Origin: JAJEFO01 sp965214325
GTDB lineage: Bacteria > Pseudomonadota > Alphaproteobacteria > Rhodobacterales > Rhodobacteraceae
NCBI GenBank assembly: GCA_965214325.1
Contig: CBDCBG010000006.1
Location: forward strand, 3,658,001-3,722,000
DNA length: 64,000 bases
Direction of reading: 5' to 3'
In this document: positions 25,928 to 36,205 of the stretch, piece by piece
How positions within the stretch are numbered: the stretch's first letter is position 1
Layout: every line of letters begins with the position of its first letter
Position numbers and translations under genes: made by a program
Notes under the pieces: generated by a model
The model's input: the letters and a program-made list of their open reading frames with translations, nothing else
What the model was told of the DNA's origin: nothing
Databases searched by the model: none

Positions 25928-27073
25928 TCAGAGCAGGCGTTCGTAAAGCGCCCTGGTATTGGATTCCGTCATCTCCAAAGGGTTTCCGCCGGTTGAAGGG
26001 TCGCGTAGGGCGTCGGCCACGAGCCGGTCGAAATCGGGATTGCTGACGCCAAGCTCCGCCAGGGTCCTGGGTATGCCGAGGCGTTCGTTCAGCGTGTCGA
26101 CGAAAGTCCGAAACCCGTCGAATCCGCCATCGATTCCCAGATAGGCAGCGGCCCGGTCGAAGCGGCCCCGAATGGCCCCGGCGTTGAATTCCAGGACCGC
26201 TGGAAGGCAGACGGCGTTTGTCGTGCCGTGATGTGTGCCGTGATGCGCGCCGATCGGATGCGAGAGCGCGTGAACTGCTCCCAGTCCCTTCTGGAACGCG
26301 CTCGCTCCCATCGCGGCGGCGCTCATCATCTGCGCGCGTGCCTCGATGTCGGTGCCGTCGTCATGCGCCCGCGGCAGGTACTCCTTCACCAGCCGCATTC
26401 CTTCGAGTGCGATGCCTTGGCAGAGAGGGTGGTAGTGCGGGCTCGAAAACGCCTCAACGCAATGGGCGAAGGCGTCAAGTCCGGTGCCGGCGGTGACGGC
26501 TTTCGGCAGACCGATCGTGAGCTCCGGATCGCATATGACGGCGGAAGGCAGCATCTTCGGATGAAAAATGATCTTTTTTCTTTTCGTGGCTGAATTGGTG
26601 ATGACGCTGGCGCGTCCGACTTCCGACCCGGTGCCCGCAGTCGTGGGCACCGCGACGATGGGGTGAATGCCGGCCGGGTCGGCCCGGGTCCACCAGTCGT
26701 CAACATCCTCGAAGTCCCAGACCGGGCGTGACTGGCCTGCCATGAAGGCAAGCGTCTTGCCCAGGTCCAGACTGGATCCGCCGCCGAACGCTATGACGCC
26801 GTCGAATCCGCCGTCCCGGTAGAGCCGCAACCCGTCTTCGAGATTGCGCTCGTCCGGATTCGGATCAACGGCAGCGAAGAGCGCGCGCCCCAGCCCCGCA
26901 TCATGCATGAGATCAAGCGCTCGCGCGGTGATCTCATTCCCTTCGAGACCTCGGTCGGTGACCAGGAGGGGCCTCTTGATGCCGACGGCCTTGCAGGCCT
27001 CGCCGATTTCGGACTTTCGGCCCGCGCCAAAGCGGACGGGTGCGGGAAAGGACCAGTTGCCAGCGAGTTTCAT
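25928..27073 (-). CDS. Iron-containing alcohol dehydrogenase
   Basis: A 381-residue group III alcohol dehydrogenase. The nucleotide-binding 'AFGGGSSLDLGK' is near residue 96 and 'PTTAGTGSEVGR' near 143. Metal ligands are expected in 'GTGLDAFAHCVEAF' near 197 and in the histidine-rich 'VHALSHPIGAHHGTHHG' near 265-281. It would oxidise an alcohol or reduce an aldehyde with NAD(P). The substrate is not evident. It stands between tRNA-Ala and an aldolase on the same strand, about 510 bases away. Confidence 0.93.
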   Translation of the reverse strand: MKLAGNWSFPAPVRFGAGRKSEIGEACKAVGIKRPLLVTDRGLEGNEITARALDLMHDAGLGRALFAAVDPNPDERNLEDGLRLYRDGGFDGVIAFGGGSSLDLGKTLAFMAGQSRPVWDFEDVDDWWTRADPAGIHPIVAVPTTAGTGSEVGRASVITNSATKRKKIIFHPKMLPSAVICDPELTIGLPKAVTAGTGLDAFAHCVEAFSSPHYHPLCQGIALEGMRLVKEYLPRAHDDGTDIEARAQMMSAAAMGASAFQKGLGAVHALSHPIGAHHGTHHGTTNAVCLPAVLEFNAGAIRGRFDRAAAYLGIDGGFDGFRTFVDTLNERLGIPRTLAELGVSNPDFDRLVADALRDPSTGGNPLEMTESNTRALYERLL

Positions 27074-27583
27074 CGCACGATTCTCCTCGGTTGCAGGACA
27101 TCAGCCGGGTCAACGCACCATAGTCAAGCCGTGACCGGCCTGTCCCGCTTCCGCTTCCGGCGCCTTTCCTTCCGGTCCCGCCGCGCGCTGGATCAGGAAA
27201 GGTGCAGCGGTTCATGAATGCGGTGCACGCCTCGTCAGGCTCGACATGGCGCACGGACCGGTCCGTCTGACGCGCCGGTTCCACCACCGTGCACCCAACG
27301 ACCTCGCTTGTCTTGGGCACGATCTCGACGTGCTGATCGCAAGGACGGCTCGCCCGGCCGTCATGTGCATGGCGGGTGCGGTTGGCAATGTCGAAAGCGG
27401 CCTCGCAAGACAATGTCTCGCGGGTCAGGCGGACCGTCCGGGACATGGAAGCCTCGTGATTCGGCTTTCATGCCGCAAGTCGTTCCCTCCGGCAAGCGGT
27501 CGATGCGCCTCGAACGCGGCGATCCGGCTTTGGCGGAGCGCAATTCATGCCGCGGACGCAAAGAGGGCTCGCGCTTCGGGAAA
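27074..27583 (-). other. Gap between the alcohol dehydrogenase and the aldolase; one unassigned open frame
   Basis: About 510 bases. One minus-strand frame stays open from 27446 to about 26934 and has a fairly protein-like composition ('HVEIVPKTSEVVGCTVVEPA'), but it runs 140 bases into the dehydrogenase in another frame and I recognise no family. It may be remains of a gene. No RNA gene or IS end was seen. Confidence 0.3.
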
Positions 27584-28390
27584 TCAATAGGCGCCCGTGT
27601 TGCCGTCCGAACCGGTGGTGCCGGTGAACCTGCGGAAGGCATCGACAGCGGCGCAGGCCGCCGAAGCGAGGTAGCGCACGTCGCCCTGAATTGTGATCAT
27701 GTCGTAACCCCATTCGATCCCGCGGCTCGCGTAGTCGGTCGAACCGCAATGAAGCGCGGCGTGTATGCCGGCGTCCTTCGCTGCCTTGGCAATCCCTTTC
27801 TGCACATCGATCATTTCGGGCTCTTCCCGGTCGAGGCCGGGCGGCAGGCGGCCGTTCGAGACGCCGAGCGTCAGGTCAATCGGTCCGACATACAGCCCGT
27901 CCAGGCCGGGCGTTGCCGCGATTTCCTCCAGGTTCCTGACGCCGTCAGCGGTCTCGATCATGGCGAAGGCAAGGATTTCCGTGTTTGCGGCTTCGATCGA
28001 GTAATCCGGAGAGGCGAAGGCGGCGCGGGTTGGCCCAAAGCTTCGCTGTCCGTCGGGCGGGTATCTGAGAAAGCTCACGAACTCGGTCGCTTCCTCGCGT
28101 GAATTGATCATCGGGCAGATGATCCCCATCGCACCTGCATCAAGGAATTTCATGATGATGCCTGGCTCGCGCCAGGGCACTCTTGCCAGAGGCGTCTTGC
28201 GTGATGCACGCATGGCCTGGAACATCGGCAGCGCTTCCGAATAGCCAAGCGCCCCGTGCTGCCCGTCGATCGTGAGCGAGTCAAAGCCCTGCGCAGCCAT
28301 GATCTCCGCAGCGAAGGGACTGCCGATCGAGCACCATCCGTTCAGGACCGGGGTGCCTCGGTCCCAGATTTCCTTGAGCATGTTCTTCAT
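27584..28390 (-). CDS. HpcH/HpaI-family aldolase (class II 2-oxo acid aldolase)
   Basis: A 268-residue aldolase of the phosphoenolpyruvate/TIM-barrel fold. Expected active-site regions are all there: 'TIDGQHGALGY' with the base-assisting histidine near residue 45, 'ARVPWREP' with the arginine near 70, 'FAMIETADGVRNL' with the metal-binding glutamate near 144, and 'GPIDLTLGVS' with the aspartate near 170. Such enzymes cleave 4-hydroxy-2-oxo acids to pyruvate and an aldehyde using Mg or Mn. It follows a broken oxygenase and an ABC importer on the same strand, suggesting a small catabolic set. The substrate is unknown. Confidence 0.92.
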   Translation of the reverse strand: MKNMLKEIWDRGTPVLNGWCSIGSPFAAEIMAAQGFDSLTIDGQHGALGYSEALPMFQAMRASRKTPLARVPWREPGIIMKFLDAGAMGIICPMINSREEATEFVSFLRYPPDGQRSFGPTRAAFASPDYSIEAANTEILAFAMIETADGVRNLEEIAATPGLDGLYVGPIDLTLGVSNGRLPPGLDREEPEMIDVQKGIAKAAKDAGIHAALHCGSTDYASRGIEWGYDMITIQGDVRYLASAACAAVDAFRRFTGTTGSDGNTGAY

Positions 28391-28529
28391 GTCGATCCCC
28401 GGAGTCTTTGGTCAGTGCATCCCCAAGAGATCATGCGAGCAGCCGTCCAATGTCAATCAGATACGGTTGCGGTGACGGAGAGCGCGACTCGACGATGCCA
28501 GCATCCTGCAAGTCGGTCGGACTTGCCGG

Positions 28530-29470
28530 AATGGACGACGGTTCGCGCAGCCAAGGTGCGGCGCCCCTCGGTGATCCTGACGTCATGGGTCGCGTCAAGC
28601 CGCACTTTCAGGCATTCGGCGCCCGTGACCTGCCGGAATTTCGGGATTCCCGTCCCGGGTTCGGATCAAGGAAGAACGTCATCGAGTGGTGCGGGTTCCT
28701 TGGCACCAGAACCCGATGCGGGGCGGAATCGTAGATGTCGTTTGTCCAAACGCATCAGGCAATCGGCGGCATCGTTGACGAACGCGCCCGGCATCCTGGG
28801 GACGTCCATCCATGTCCCGGAACGGCCCCTGACCTGAAGCCCGGGCTCGTCATCGCTCATCAACGGCGTGATCGAGCCGCAGTCCACATGCGCGCCCGCC
28901 CCGATTCCTTCGGTCATTCCCGCGCCCCGCGGACAGTGGAGCAATCTTGGCGTTGCCAGCGGCTCGTCCAGAAACGGCGTGAAGCATTTCTCCTGCAATC
29001 CGAGGTCGAGCGCGATCGGCGCGATGGAGATCTATGCCAGGCCGGAGCGCGGCATCGAAATGCGCAAGGGTGGTTTCCCGAAATCCCGGCAGGTCCGGCC
29101 AGAGATCCGGCCTGCTGCTCGGCTGGCCCATTCGCGGGTCGTATTCGGCAAGCTCAAGGTCGACGTTGAACGCCTCCTTCCGGTCGACCTGATCCGGCCT
29201 GCTTTCCTCAAGGATTTCCGAACCGTGAGCCGTCCGGCCACGGTTGCGGGAGTTGAATCGGCTGTCGAGCGGGGCCCTCGATTTCTCGGGGAGCTCAAAG
29301 TACCGTTTCGCTGCGGCGAAGGCGGTGTCGATCTGGAGTTGGGAAATGCCGTGCCCGGACAATGGATGGAACCCGCTTTCGCGGCAAGCCCTGCCGAGAT
29401 CCCTTGCAGACCCGTTTCGCGTCCTTCCCGAGACGAAGCGGGACCAACCAGTCGAGAATTGGGATCACGG
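28530..29470 (-). pseudogene. 2-oxoglutarate/Fe(II)-dependent oxygenase (isopenicillin-N-synthase-like), broken
   Basis: The gene can be traced across at least three frames of the minus strand. It opens with 'VIPILDW' near 29465, continues as 'GHGISQLQIDTAFAAAKRYF' and 'RTAHGSEILEESRPDQVDRK' in a second frame, then 'QEKCFTPFLDEPLATPRLLH' and 'GAHVDCGSITPL' with the iron-binding H-x-D in a third. The C-terminal part ('PHHSMTFFLDPNPG', 'GAECLKVRLDATH') has shifted again. The order matches a full-length non-heme oxygenase, but at least three frame changes rule out a working enzyme. It lies between the NMT1-type importer and the aldolase. Confidence 0.8.
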
Positions 29471-29650
29471 ACGCACTCCCTTCCTGTCCGGGGCAAGGAT
29501 TCAGGCTGACCGCCACCCGGTCAATGCGGCATGTCGCGAGGTGCTGGCTGAAGGGTATGGATCGGTAGCCTTGACAGCGATTGCAGCGCGTTGTTCGGCA
29601 GGCACAGCCTCCGACCGCCGTGACGGCAGACTTGCAATTCGGGGCGGCGT

Positions 29651-30498
29651 TCAACTTTCGCGAGTCAGTGCGCTCTCGTGCCACTTGCGCAGCATCAGGT
29701 GGCTGATCACCGAGGTGATCGCAAAGATTCCGATGCCCAGGATCGAAATCAGGATCAATGCAGCATAGAGGCGCCCGAAGTTGAAGCGGTATGACGCTTC
29801 AAGCAATGTCGATGCAAGACCGAGGCCGGTGCCGGCCCGGCCGATGACGAATTCGGCAACCACCGCGCCGATAAGGGCCAGTCCCCCGGCAATCCTGAGC
29901 CCGCCGAGGAAATAGGGTAGTGCCGACGGTGCAGCCAGATAGCGGAGTCTTTGCCATCGCGTCGCCCCGTAGATCGTGAACAGGTCATGAAGGTTGTGGT
30001 CAGCGGACTTGAGGCCGGTTGCCGTGTTGGAGAGGATCGGGAAGAAGGCCACGATCCAGGCACAGAGAAGAGCTGCGACAAAGGCGCTGTCCACGTAGAT
30101 CTGCAGCAATGGGGCGATGGCGACAACGGGCGTGACCTGAAGGATGACGGCATAGGGAAAGAAGCTCATCTCCGCCCATCGCGACTGGGTGAAAGCCACG
30201 GCGAGTGCAACTCCGCCCGTCACGGCGAGTAAGAGCGCGAGGAGCGTCAGGCGCGAAGTGGTCAGCATCGCGGGCCAGAGCAATGCCCAGTCCTCGATGA
30301 TCGACCTGCCGACGGGAACGGGCCCCGGCAGCACGTAATGAGGAACGTCATTCAGGGTCACGTAGAGGTGCCAGGCAACCAGGCTGAGTGCCATGACGAG
30401 GCTTGGCAGCGTCCACTTGGCAATGCGGTTGATCCGATTGCGTCGCTCTTCGAGTGCCTCCTCCATGTCCAGGGCCGGAGTTGCGTTGTCGTGCGGGT

Positions 30499-30502
<4 letters not shown>
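29651..30502 (-). CDS. ABC transporter permease, SsuC/TauC/ThiX type
   Basis: A 283-residue inner-membrane permease with an N-terminal cytoplasmic stretch of about 30 residues and six membrane segments. The EAA loop 'DLFTIYGATRWQRLRYLAAP' near residue 180 contacts the ATPase. The sequence belongs to the nitrate/sulfonate/taurine/pyrimidine importer group. Its start overlaps the ATPase stop by 4 bases. Confidence 0.9.
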
Positions 30503-31272
<770 letters not shown>

Positions 31273-31291
31273 TCAGCTCTCCGCGGCAGGG

Positions 31292-32293
31292 TCACTGCTT
31301 CAGGTCGATGCCGACGCCCTTGCCCGTGAAGCTCGTGTCATATGCAGCCGGCCAGTCGATGTCGCCGTCAATCACGCCGGCTGTGACCATCTTGTTGAAG
31401 AAGTCCTCGACCTTGGCGTCCGTGATGACCCCTATTCCCATGGTCTCGGAATCGCCTGAATCCACGATGCCGTGCTCCTTCATCTTCTCGATGGCGTATG
31501 CGATCTTGTCCGACGACATTTCGGGGTTCGCTTCCTGGATCAGCGCATTCGCGGCCGACGCATCGCCATAGAGATACGTGTACCATCCCTTGATGGAGCC
31601 GTCGACGAAGCACTGCACCACTTCAGGCCGTTCGGCGATCTCGTCGGCCATGGATTCAATTGTCGTGGCGTAGGTGGAATAGCCAGCGTCCGCGATCAGG
31701 AACACGTTCGGCACGAAGCCGCCCGTCTTTCTGACAAGGTAGGGCTCGGACGAGAGGTAGCCCTGCATTCCCTTGCGCTTGTCGGCGAGAAACGGCGCCG
31801 GACTGAAAGTGTAGGGCTCGCGCTGCTCGGCGGTGAATCCGTGAGCCGCCATCATCCACTGGTAGTAGCTCTGAAACCCGTTGTCGCCGATCAGGAGCGT
31901 GAGATTCTTGAGATCGTCCCAGCTTTCGGCCTCGCCGGGATGCGCAAGAACGACTTGCGGATGCTTCTGGAAGATGGCCGCCACCGCGACCACCGGCACG
32001 CCTTCCTTCGCTGCCGCGAACGCCTGCAACAGGTCGCCGCCCATGTGGAAGTCGATCTTGCCCGCGAGCATCAGCGCACGGTTGTTGATCTGCGGCCCTC
32101 CTGGCACGATCGTGACCTTGAGCCCGCACTCTTCGTATGTGCCGTCTGCAACGGCTTGGTAGAAGCCGCCATGCTCGGCCTGGGCAACCCAGTTCGTGCC
32201 AAAGCTGACTTCGGTAAGGTGGCTGCCCGCAAGGGCGGCGCCGGACGACGCCAGGAAGGCCGTCGCGCAAGCTAGTGACAATTTGGACATCAT
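31292..32293 (-). CDS. NMT1/THI5-like ABC substrate-binding protein
   Basis: A 333-residue secreted binding protein with a signal peptide ending near 'ASSGAALAGS' (residues 15-24). The mature N-terminus 'VSFGTNWVAQAEHGGFYQAV' is characteristic of NMT1/THI5-like proteins that bind pyrimidine or other small cyclic compounds; 'GGPQINNRALMLAGKIDFHM' follows. It is the first gene of a three-subunit importer. The downstream oxygenase relic and aldolase suggest a catabolic rather than a vitamin role, which is inference. No thiamine riboswitch is visible in the 290 bases upstream. Confidence 0.88.
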   Translation of the reverse strand: MMSKLSLACATAFLASSGAALAGSHLTEVSFGTNWVAQAEHGGFYQAVADGTYEECGLKVTIVPGGPQINNRALMLAGKIDFHMGGDLLQAFAAAKEGVPVVAVAAIFQKHPQVVLAHPGEAESWDDLKNLTLLIGDNGFQSYYQWMMAAHGFTAEQREPYTFSPAPFLADKRKGMQGYLSSEPYLVRKTGGFVPNVFLIADAGYSTYATTIESMADEIAERPEVVQCFVDGSIKGWYTYLYGDASAANALIQEANPEMSSDKIAYAIEKMKEHGIVDSGDSETMGIGVITDAKVEDFFNKMVTAGVIDGDIDWPAAYDTSFTGKGVGIDLKQ

Positions 32294-32584
32294 CGTCTCC
32301 GGGTTCTGATTCCTGTTTCCCTGTCCAGCGGGACAGGGAACACCGTCCTGACAGGCAGGTCGCTTGCCCGCCTGCGGTTGGCTGCAGAACCATTAGTCGC
32401 ACTTGCTTGATTCGCACAGGGCAGAGGCGACACCAATTGCGTGAGATTCGGCACTTTTCGGCTGCCCGCCGCGAGAGTCCGGCTGAGCAACGCATGTCGC
32501 GCCGATCCCGGCTGAGTGTTGCCGTGACGGCTCGATCGCGAATCGGGTATTCTGGCCAGTGGCCGCAGCAACCTTGAGGGCGCG

Positions 32585-33202
32585 ATGCCTGGACGCATGT
32601 TTTTGGAAAGGCCGCTGACGGAAGTGGCGTCTGCCCTCGGCATCGACGATGTCCCGAAGGACGAGCCACCGCGTCGCAACATCTCGCCTGGCGAGAAGGT
32701 GATCGTGTGCGCCCCTGGGCGACGCCTCGAACGGATGAGATGGGGGATGATTCCCGTAGGTCGCGTGAATGCGCGTGGTCGTCCGGTGCTGGAAACGATC
32801 ATCAATGCGCGGAGCGAAACGGTGTTTGACAAGACCGCGTTCGAAGGGGTCGGACGTGGCGTCGTGCCTGCCGACGGCTGGTACGAATGGACCGGCAAGG
32901 CACGCCGGAAGAAGGCTTGGCGCATCCGGCCGGGGTCGGGCGGGCTGCTCCTCTTCGCCGCGATCACTGATGCCTGGGAAGCGCCCGGCGGTCGGTCCGT
33001 GCCCCAGGTCGCAACCGTGACCTGCGCGCCGTCTGCGGACTTGCGTGACATCCATCACCGGATGGGCGTGCTGATCGAGGCGGACGCGCTGGAGACCTGG
33101 CTGCACGGTGGGGAACCGCTTGCGCGCGACCTGATGCGTCCGTTTCCGGACGGACGCCTGCTCGTTGAGCCTGCGGATGACGTGGACTGGAGCGCGCCGT
33201 AG
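32585..33202 (+). CDS. SRAP-domain (YedK/HMCES-like) protein lacking the N-terminal cysteine
   Basis: A 205-residue SRAP protein. Family members capture abasic sites in single-stranded DNA through Cys2, exposed after Met1 removal. Here the start reads Met-Pro-Gly-Arg-Met instead of Met-Cys-Gly-Arg, so the nucleophile is replaced by Pro. The other active-site residues remain: Asn74 in 'IINARSET', Glu101 in 'PADGWYEWTG', and a His in 'DIHHRMGVL' (157-158). No alternative upstream start supplies a cysteine. The protein may bind DNA without crosslinking, or use another chemistry. Confidence 0.85.
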   Translation: MPGRMFLERPLTEVASALGIDDVPKDEPPRRNISPGEKVIVCAPGRRLERMRWGMIPVGRVNARGRPVLETIINARSETVFDKTAFEGVGRGVVPADGWYEWTGKARRKKAWRIRPGSGGLLLFAAITDAWEAPGGRSVPQVATVTCAPSADLRDIHHRMGVLIEADALETWLHGGEPLARDLMRPFPDGRLLVEPADDVDWSAP

Positions 33203-33211
33203 CACGCGGCT

Positions 33212-34129
33212 TCACAATGATCCGGAACTTTCGTTGTCCCTGCGGTTCCGGTTCAGCATGGCTTCACGAACGGCAATGAACGTTGTTGCGGCGATGATCA
33301 GGCAGCCTCCGAAAATGACCCAGATGTCGATGGCTTCGTGGAACACAAAGAAACCTATGAGCACCGACCAGACTAGTGGCATAAAGGCAAACGGCTGGGT
33401 CACGCTCAAGGGAGCGGCGGCAAATGACCGGGTCATCGTGTAGTGGCCGCAGGTCGCAAGGCAGGCTATCAGCATTATCCAGGCGATCTCGCCGGGGGTC
33501 GGCCAGCGCCAGACCGCAATCGCCAGAGGGAAGAGGAAGATCGTCACGACGATTGACATCATCGCCACGATCACCGTGGCCGGAAGTTCATGCGCCATCC
33601 GCTTGGCGAACAGGTAGCTGCCGGCGAGGCACATGGCCACCAGTATCATCGCAAGATGTCCGTCCGAGAGTTCCCGCAGCCCGGGCCTGAGAATGAGCAA
33701 GGCGCCGAGAAACGCGGTCGCGACAGCAACAAGGCGGCGGATCGCCAGGCTCTCGCCCAGAAACAGAACGGCGCCCAGGGTCACGTAGACCGGGATCAGG
33801 TTGTTCATTGCCGTGACCTCGGCAATGGTTATCCGGGTCATGGCGTGGAACCAGAGGCAAACGCCAAGCGCATGCACCGTGCCGCGCATCCCGACGAGTT
33901 GCCATTGCCGTCTGCTAAGGCGAGTTCTGAGCAGAATTCCCGTCATGGGAGCCAGAAAGACCAGCCCGAAAGCGAACCGCAGGAATGCGGACTCGGCGGC
34001 AGGAAGATCCGCCGCACCATGCTTGACCGCGGCCGTGACTCCAACGAAGAGGATTCCGGTCAGGATCATCCACGCTATGCCCTCCAAGGATCGCCGAGGG
34101 CTTCCGGAACCGCGCATGGGGTTGACCAT
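33212..34129 (-). CDS. EamA-family (DMT) transporter
   Basis: A 305-residue membrane protein with ten predicted membrane segments in two five-helix repeats, as in drug/metabolite transporters. Typical stretches are 'AESAFLRFAFGLVFLAPM' and 'LIPVYVTLGAVLFLGESLAI' in repeat one, and 'FAFMPLVWSVLIGFFVFHEA' in repeat two. The transported compound is unknown. It starts at the stop of ettA, so the two are likely cotranscribed. Confidence 0.9.
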   Translation of the reverse strand: MVNPMRGSGSPRRSLEGIAWMILTGILFVGVTAAVKHGAADLPAAESAFLRFAFGLVFLAPMTGILLRTRLSRRQWQLVGMRGTVHALGVCLWFHAMTRITIAEVTAMNNLIPVYVTLGAVLFLGESLAIRRLVAVATAFLGALLILRPGLRELSDGHLAMILVAMCLAGSYLFAKRMAHELPATVIVAMMSIVVTIFLFPLAIAVWRWPTPGEIAWIMLIACLATCGHYTMTRSFAAAPLSVTQPFAFMPLVWSVLIGFFVFHEAIDIWVIFGGCLIIAATTFIAVREAMLNRNRRDNESSGSL

Positions 34130-35784
34130 TACCGCGCGAATTTCTTGAACTTGATGCGCTTCGGCTCCACGGCGCCCGGGCCGAGTCGCCGTTTCTTGTC
34201 TGCCTCGTAGTCCTCGAAGTTGCCTTCAAACCACTCCGCATGGGCTTCGTCCTCGAACGCGAGCATATGCGTGCAGATTCGGTCGAGGAAGAAGCGGTCG
34301 TGGGAGATGACCACCGCGCATCCGGCAAAGTCGACGAGGGCGTCCTCCAGGGCTCTCAATGTTTCCACGTCCAGGTCGTTGGTCGGCTCGTCCAGAAGCA
34401 GGACGTTGCCTCCGGCCTTCAGAAGCTTCGCCATGTGGACGCGGTTGCGTTCGCCGCCCGAAAGCGTCCCGATCTTCTTTTGCTGGTCGCCGCCCCGGAA
34501 ATTGAAGGCCGAACAGTAGGCGCGGCTGTTCAGCCGGGCATCACCGAGCTCGATGATCTCGGCACTCGACGAGATTTCCTCCCAAACGGTCGCATTGGCG
34601 TCCAGATCGTCGCGGGACTGGTCGACATAGGCAAGCTGCACCGTGTCGCCGAACTCGATGCTGCCGCCGTCGGGCTGTTCCTGGCCGGTGAGCAACCTGA
34701 ACAGAGTGGTCTTCCCAGCCCCGTTCGGGCCGATGACGCCGACGATTCCGCCGGCCGGCAGGCTGAAGGACAGGTCCTCGATCAGGAGCTTCCCGCCCAT
34801 GGCCTTCCTGAGACCTTTCACGTCTATCACCTTGGAGCCGAGACGCGGGCCGTTCGGGATGATGACCTGGGCCCGCGAGAGCTTTTCGCGCTCGGAGCGG
34901 GCCGAGAGTTCGTTATAGGCGTTGATCCTGGCCTTCTGCTTTGCCTGGCGTGCCTTCGCGCCCTGACGGATCCATTCGAGTTCGCGTTCAAGTGTCTTCT
35001 GGTGCGTGCGATCCTCCCGGGCCTCCTGTTCGAGGCGCCTGGCCTTCTGCTCGAGCCAGGCCGAGTAGTTGCCTTCGTAGGGAATGCCTCGACCGCGGTC
35101 GAGTTCAAGGATCCATCCAGTGATGTCGTCCAGGAAGTAGCGGTCGTGCGTGACGATGAGGCAGGTCCCCTTGTAGCTGATGAGGTGCTGCTGGAGCCAT
35201 GCGACAGTCTCGGCATCGAGATGGTTGGTTGGCTCGTCAAGCAGGAGCATGTCCGGCGCTTCAAGGAGGAGCCTGCAAATCGCGACGCGGCGCTTTTCGC
35301 CGCCCGAGAGCGAGCTGACCTCCGCGTCGTCCGCGGGACAGCGCAGGGCTTCCATGGCGACATCGATCTGGGCGTCGAGATCCCAAAGGTTCCGGGAGTC
35401 GATCTCGTCCTGAAGCTGTGCCATTTCCTCGGCCGTGTCATCCGAGTAGTTCATTGCGAGTTCGTTGAAGCGGTCGAGCCTGGCCCTGTTCCCTGCAACT
35501 CCCAGCATCACGTTTTCGCGGACGCTGAGGGAGGCGTCCAGTTCGGGTTCCTGCGGCAGGTACCCGACACGGATGCCGTCGGCCGCCCAGGCTTCTCCCG
35601 TGAAGTCCTTGTCCAGTCCGGCCATGATTCGCATCAGGGTGGACTTGCCCGCGCCGTTGACGCCCACGACTCCGATCTTGACGCCCGGAAGAAAGGAAAG
35701 GCGGATGTTCTCGAGGCATTTCCGGTTGCCCGGCAGCACCTTGGACACTCCGTCCATGTGGTAGACGAACTGGTGGGCCTTCAT
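34129..35784 (-). CDS. ettA: Energy-dependent translational throttle protein EttA (ABC-F)
   Basis: A 551-residue ABC-F protein with two nucleotide-binding domains: Walker A 'GVNGAGKST' near residue 41 with 'LSSLSGGEKRRVAICRLLL', and Walker A 'GPNGAGKTT' near 350 with 'GTLSGGERNRVHMAKLL'. The linker between them is charged and helical ('RLEQEAREDRTHQKTLEREL'), the tRNA-contacting P-site motif of EttA. There are no membrane segments. It binds the ribosomal E site and gates the first peptide bond according to energy state. Length and motif set match EttA rather than Uup. Confidence 0.95.
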   Translation of the reverse strand: MKAHQFVYHMDGVSKVLPGNRKCLENIRLSFLPGVKIGVVGVNGAGKSTLMRIMAGLDKDFTGEAWAADGIRVGYLPQEPELDASLSVRENVMLGVAGNRARLDRFNELAMNYSDDTAEEMAQLQDEIDSRNLWDLDAQIDVAMEALRCPADDAEVSSLSGGEKRRVAICRLLLEAPDMLLLDEPTNHLDAETVAWLQQHLISYKGTCLIVTHDRYFLDDITGWILELDRGRGIPYEGNYSAWLEQKARRLEQEAREDRTHQKTLERELEWIRQGAKARQAKQKARINAYNELSARSEREKLSRAQVIIPNGPRLGSKVIDVKGLRKAMGGKLLIEDLSFSLPAGGIVGVIGPNGAGKTTLFRLLTGQEQPDGGSIEFGDTVQLAYVDQSRDDLDANATVWEEISSSAEIIELGDARLNSRAYCSAFNFRGGDQQKKIGTLSGGERNRVHMAKLLKAGGNVLLLDEPTNDLDVETLRALEDALVDFAGCAVVISHDRFFLDRICTHMLAFEDEAHAEWFEGNFEDYEADKKRRLGPGAVEPKRIKFKKFAR

Positions 35785-36205
35785 TTGGAGAGTCTCCGCT
35801 CAACTTGTCCAAGGGGATGTAGCCCGATGGCCGAGGTGACGCAATTGATACAGGGTCAGGCGCTTGGCGACGTGACCTCGTGGAAGCGAGAGACGAGACA
35901 CTCCTCCGTTCAGGTCACTTGCTGCCCTTTCCAGGTCATGCGCGCCAACCGGTGCCTGCCTGGATTTCCGGATGGGTTGTCTCAGGTGACCCCGCCTTGC
36001 AGTGCTGCCCGGTGTTGAAAGTCGGCCCAAGGCCGGTTCAAGGGACAGCATTTTTGCGGCGATGGCATTCAGTGCCGGGATCGGCGGCATTCAGGATGTC
36101 CGGCGGCGAGCGGCAGTTCCTCGATGGCACCGCTCTCGCGTCAACTTCTTGTCCCTCCCTGCCCCAAGGGTTAAACCGCTGCGCGTCAAGATCGAGGGAT
36201 GGCCC
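35785..36205. other. Divergent gap between ettA and hisS
   Basis: About 420 bases. It must hold the promoters of both genes, but I could not single out a convincing pair. A T-box or other known leader was not recognised, and no small gene looks real. Confidence 0.3.

Noticed and set aside
26934..27446. 171-codon minus-strand frame upstream of the alcohol dehydrogenase
   Set aside because: Protein-like composition but it overlaps the dehydrogenase by 140 bases in another frame and has no recognisable family or ribosome binding site; listed only as part of a gap.
34240..36018. 592-codon plus-strand frame opposite ettA
   Set aside because: Antisense shadow of a well conserved ABC-F protein.
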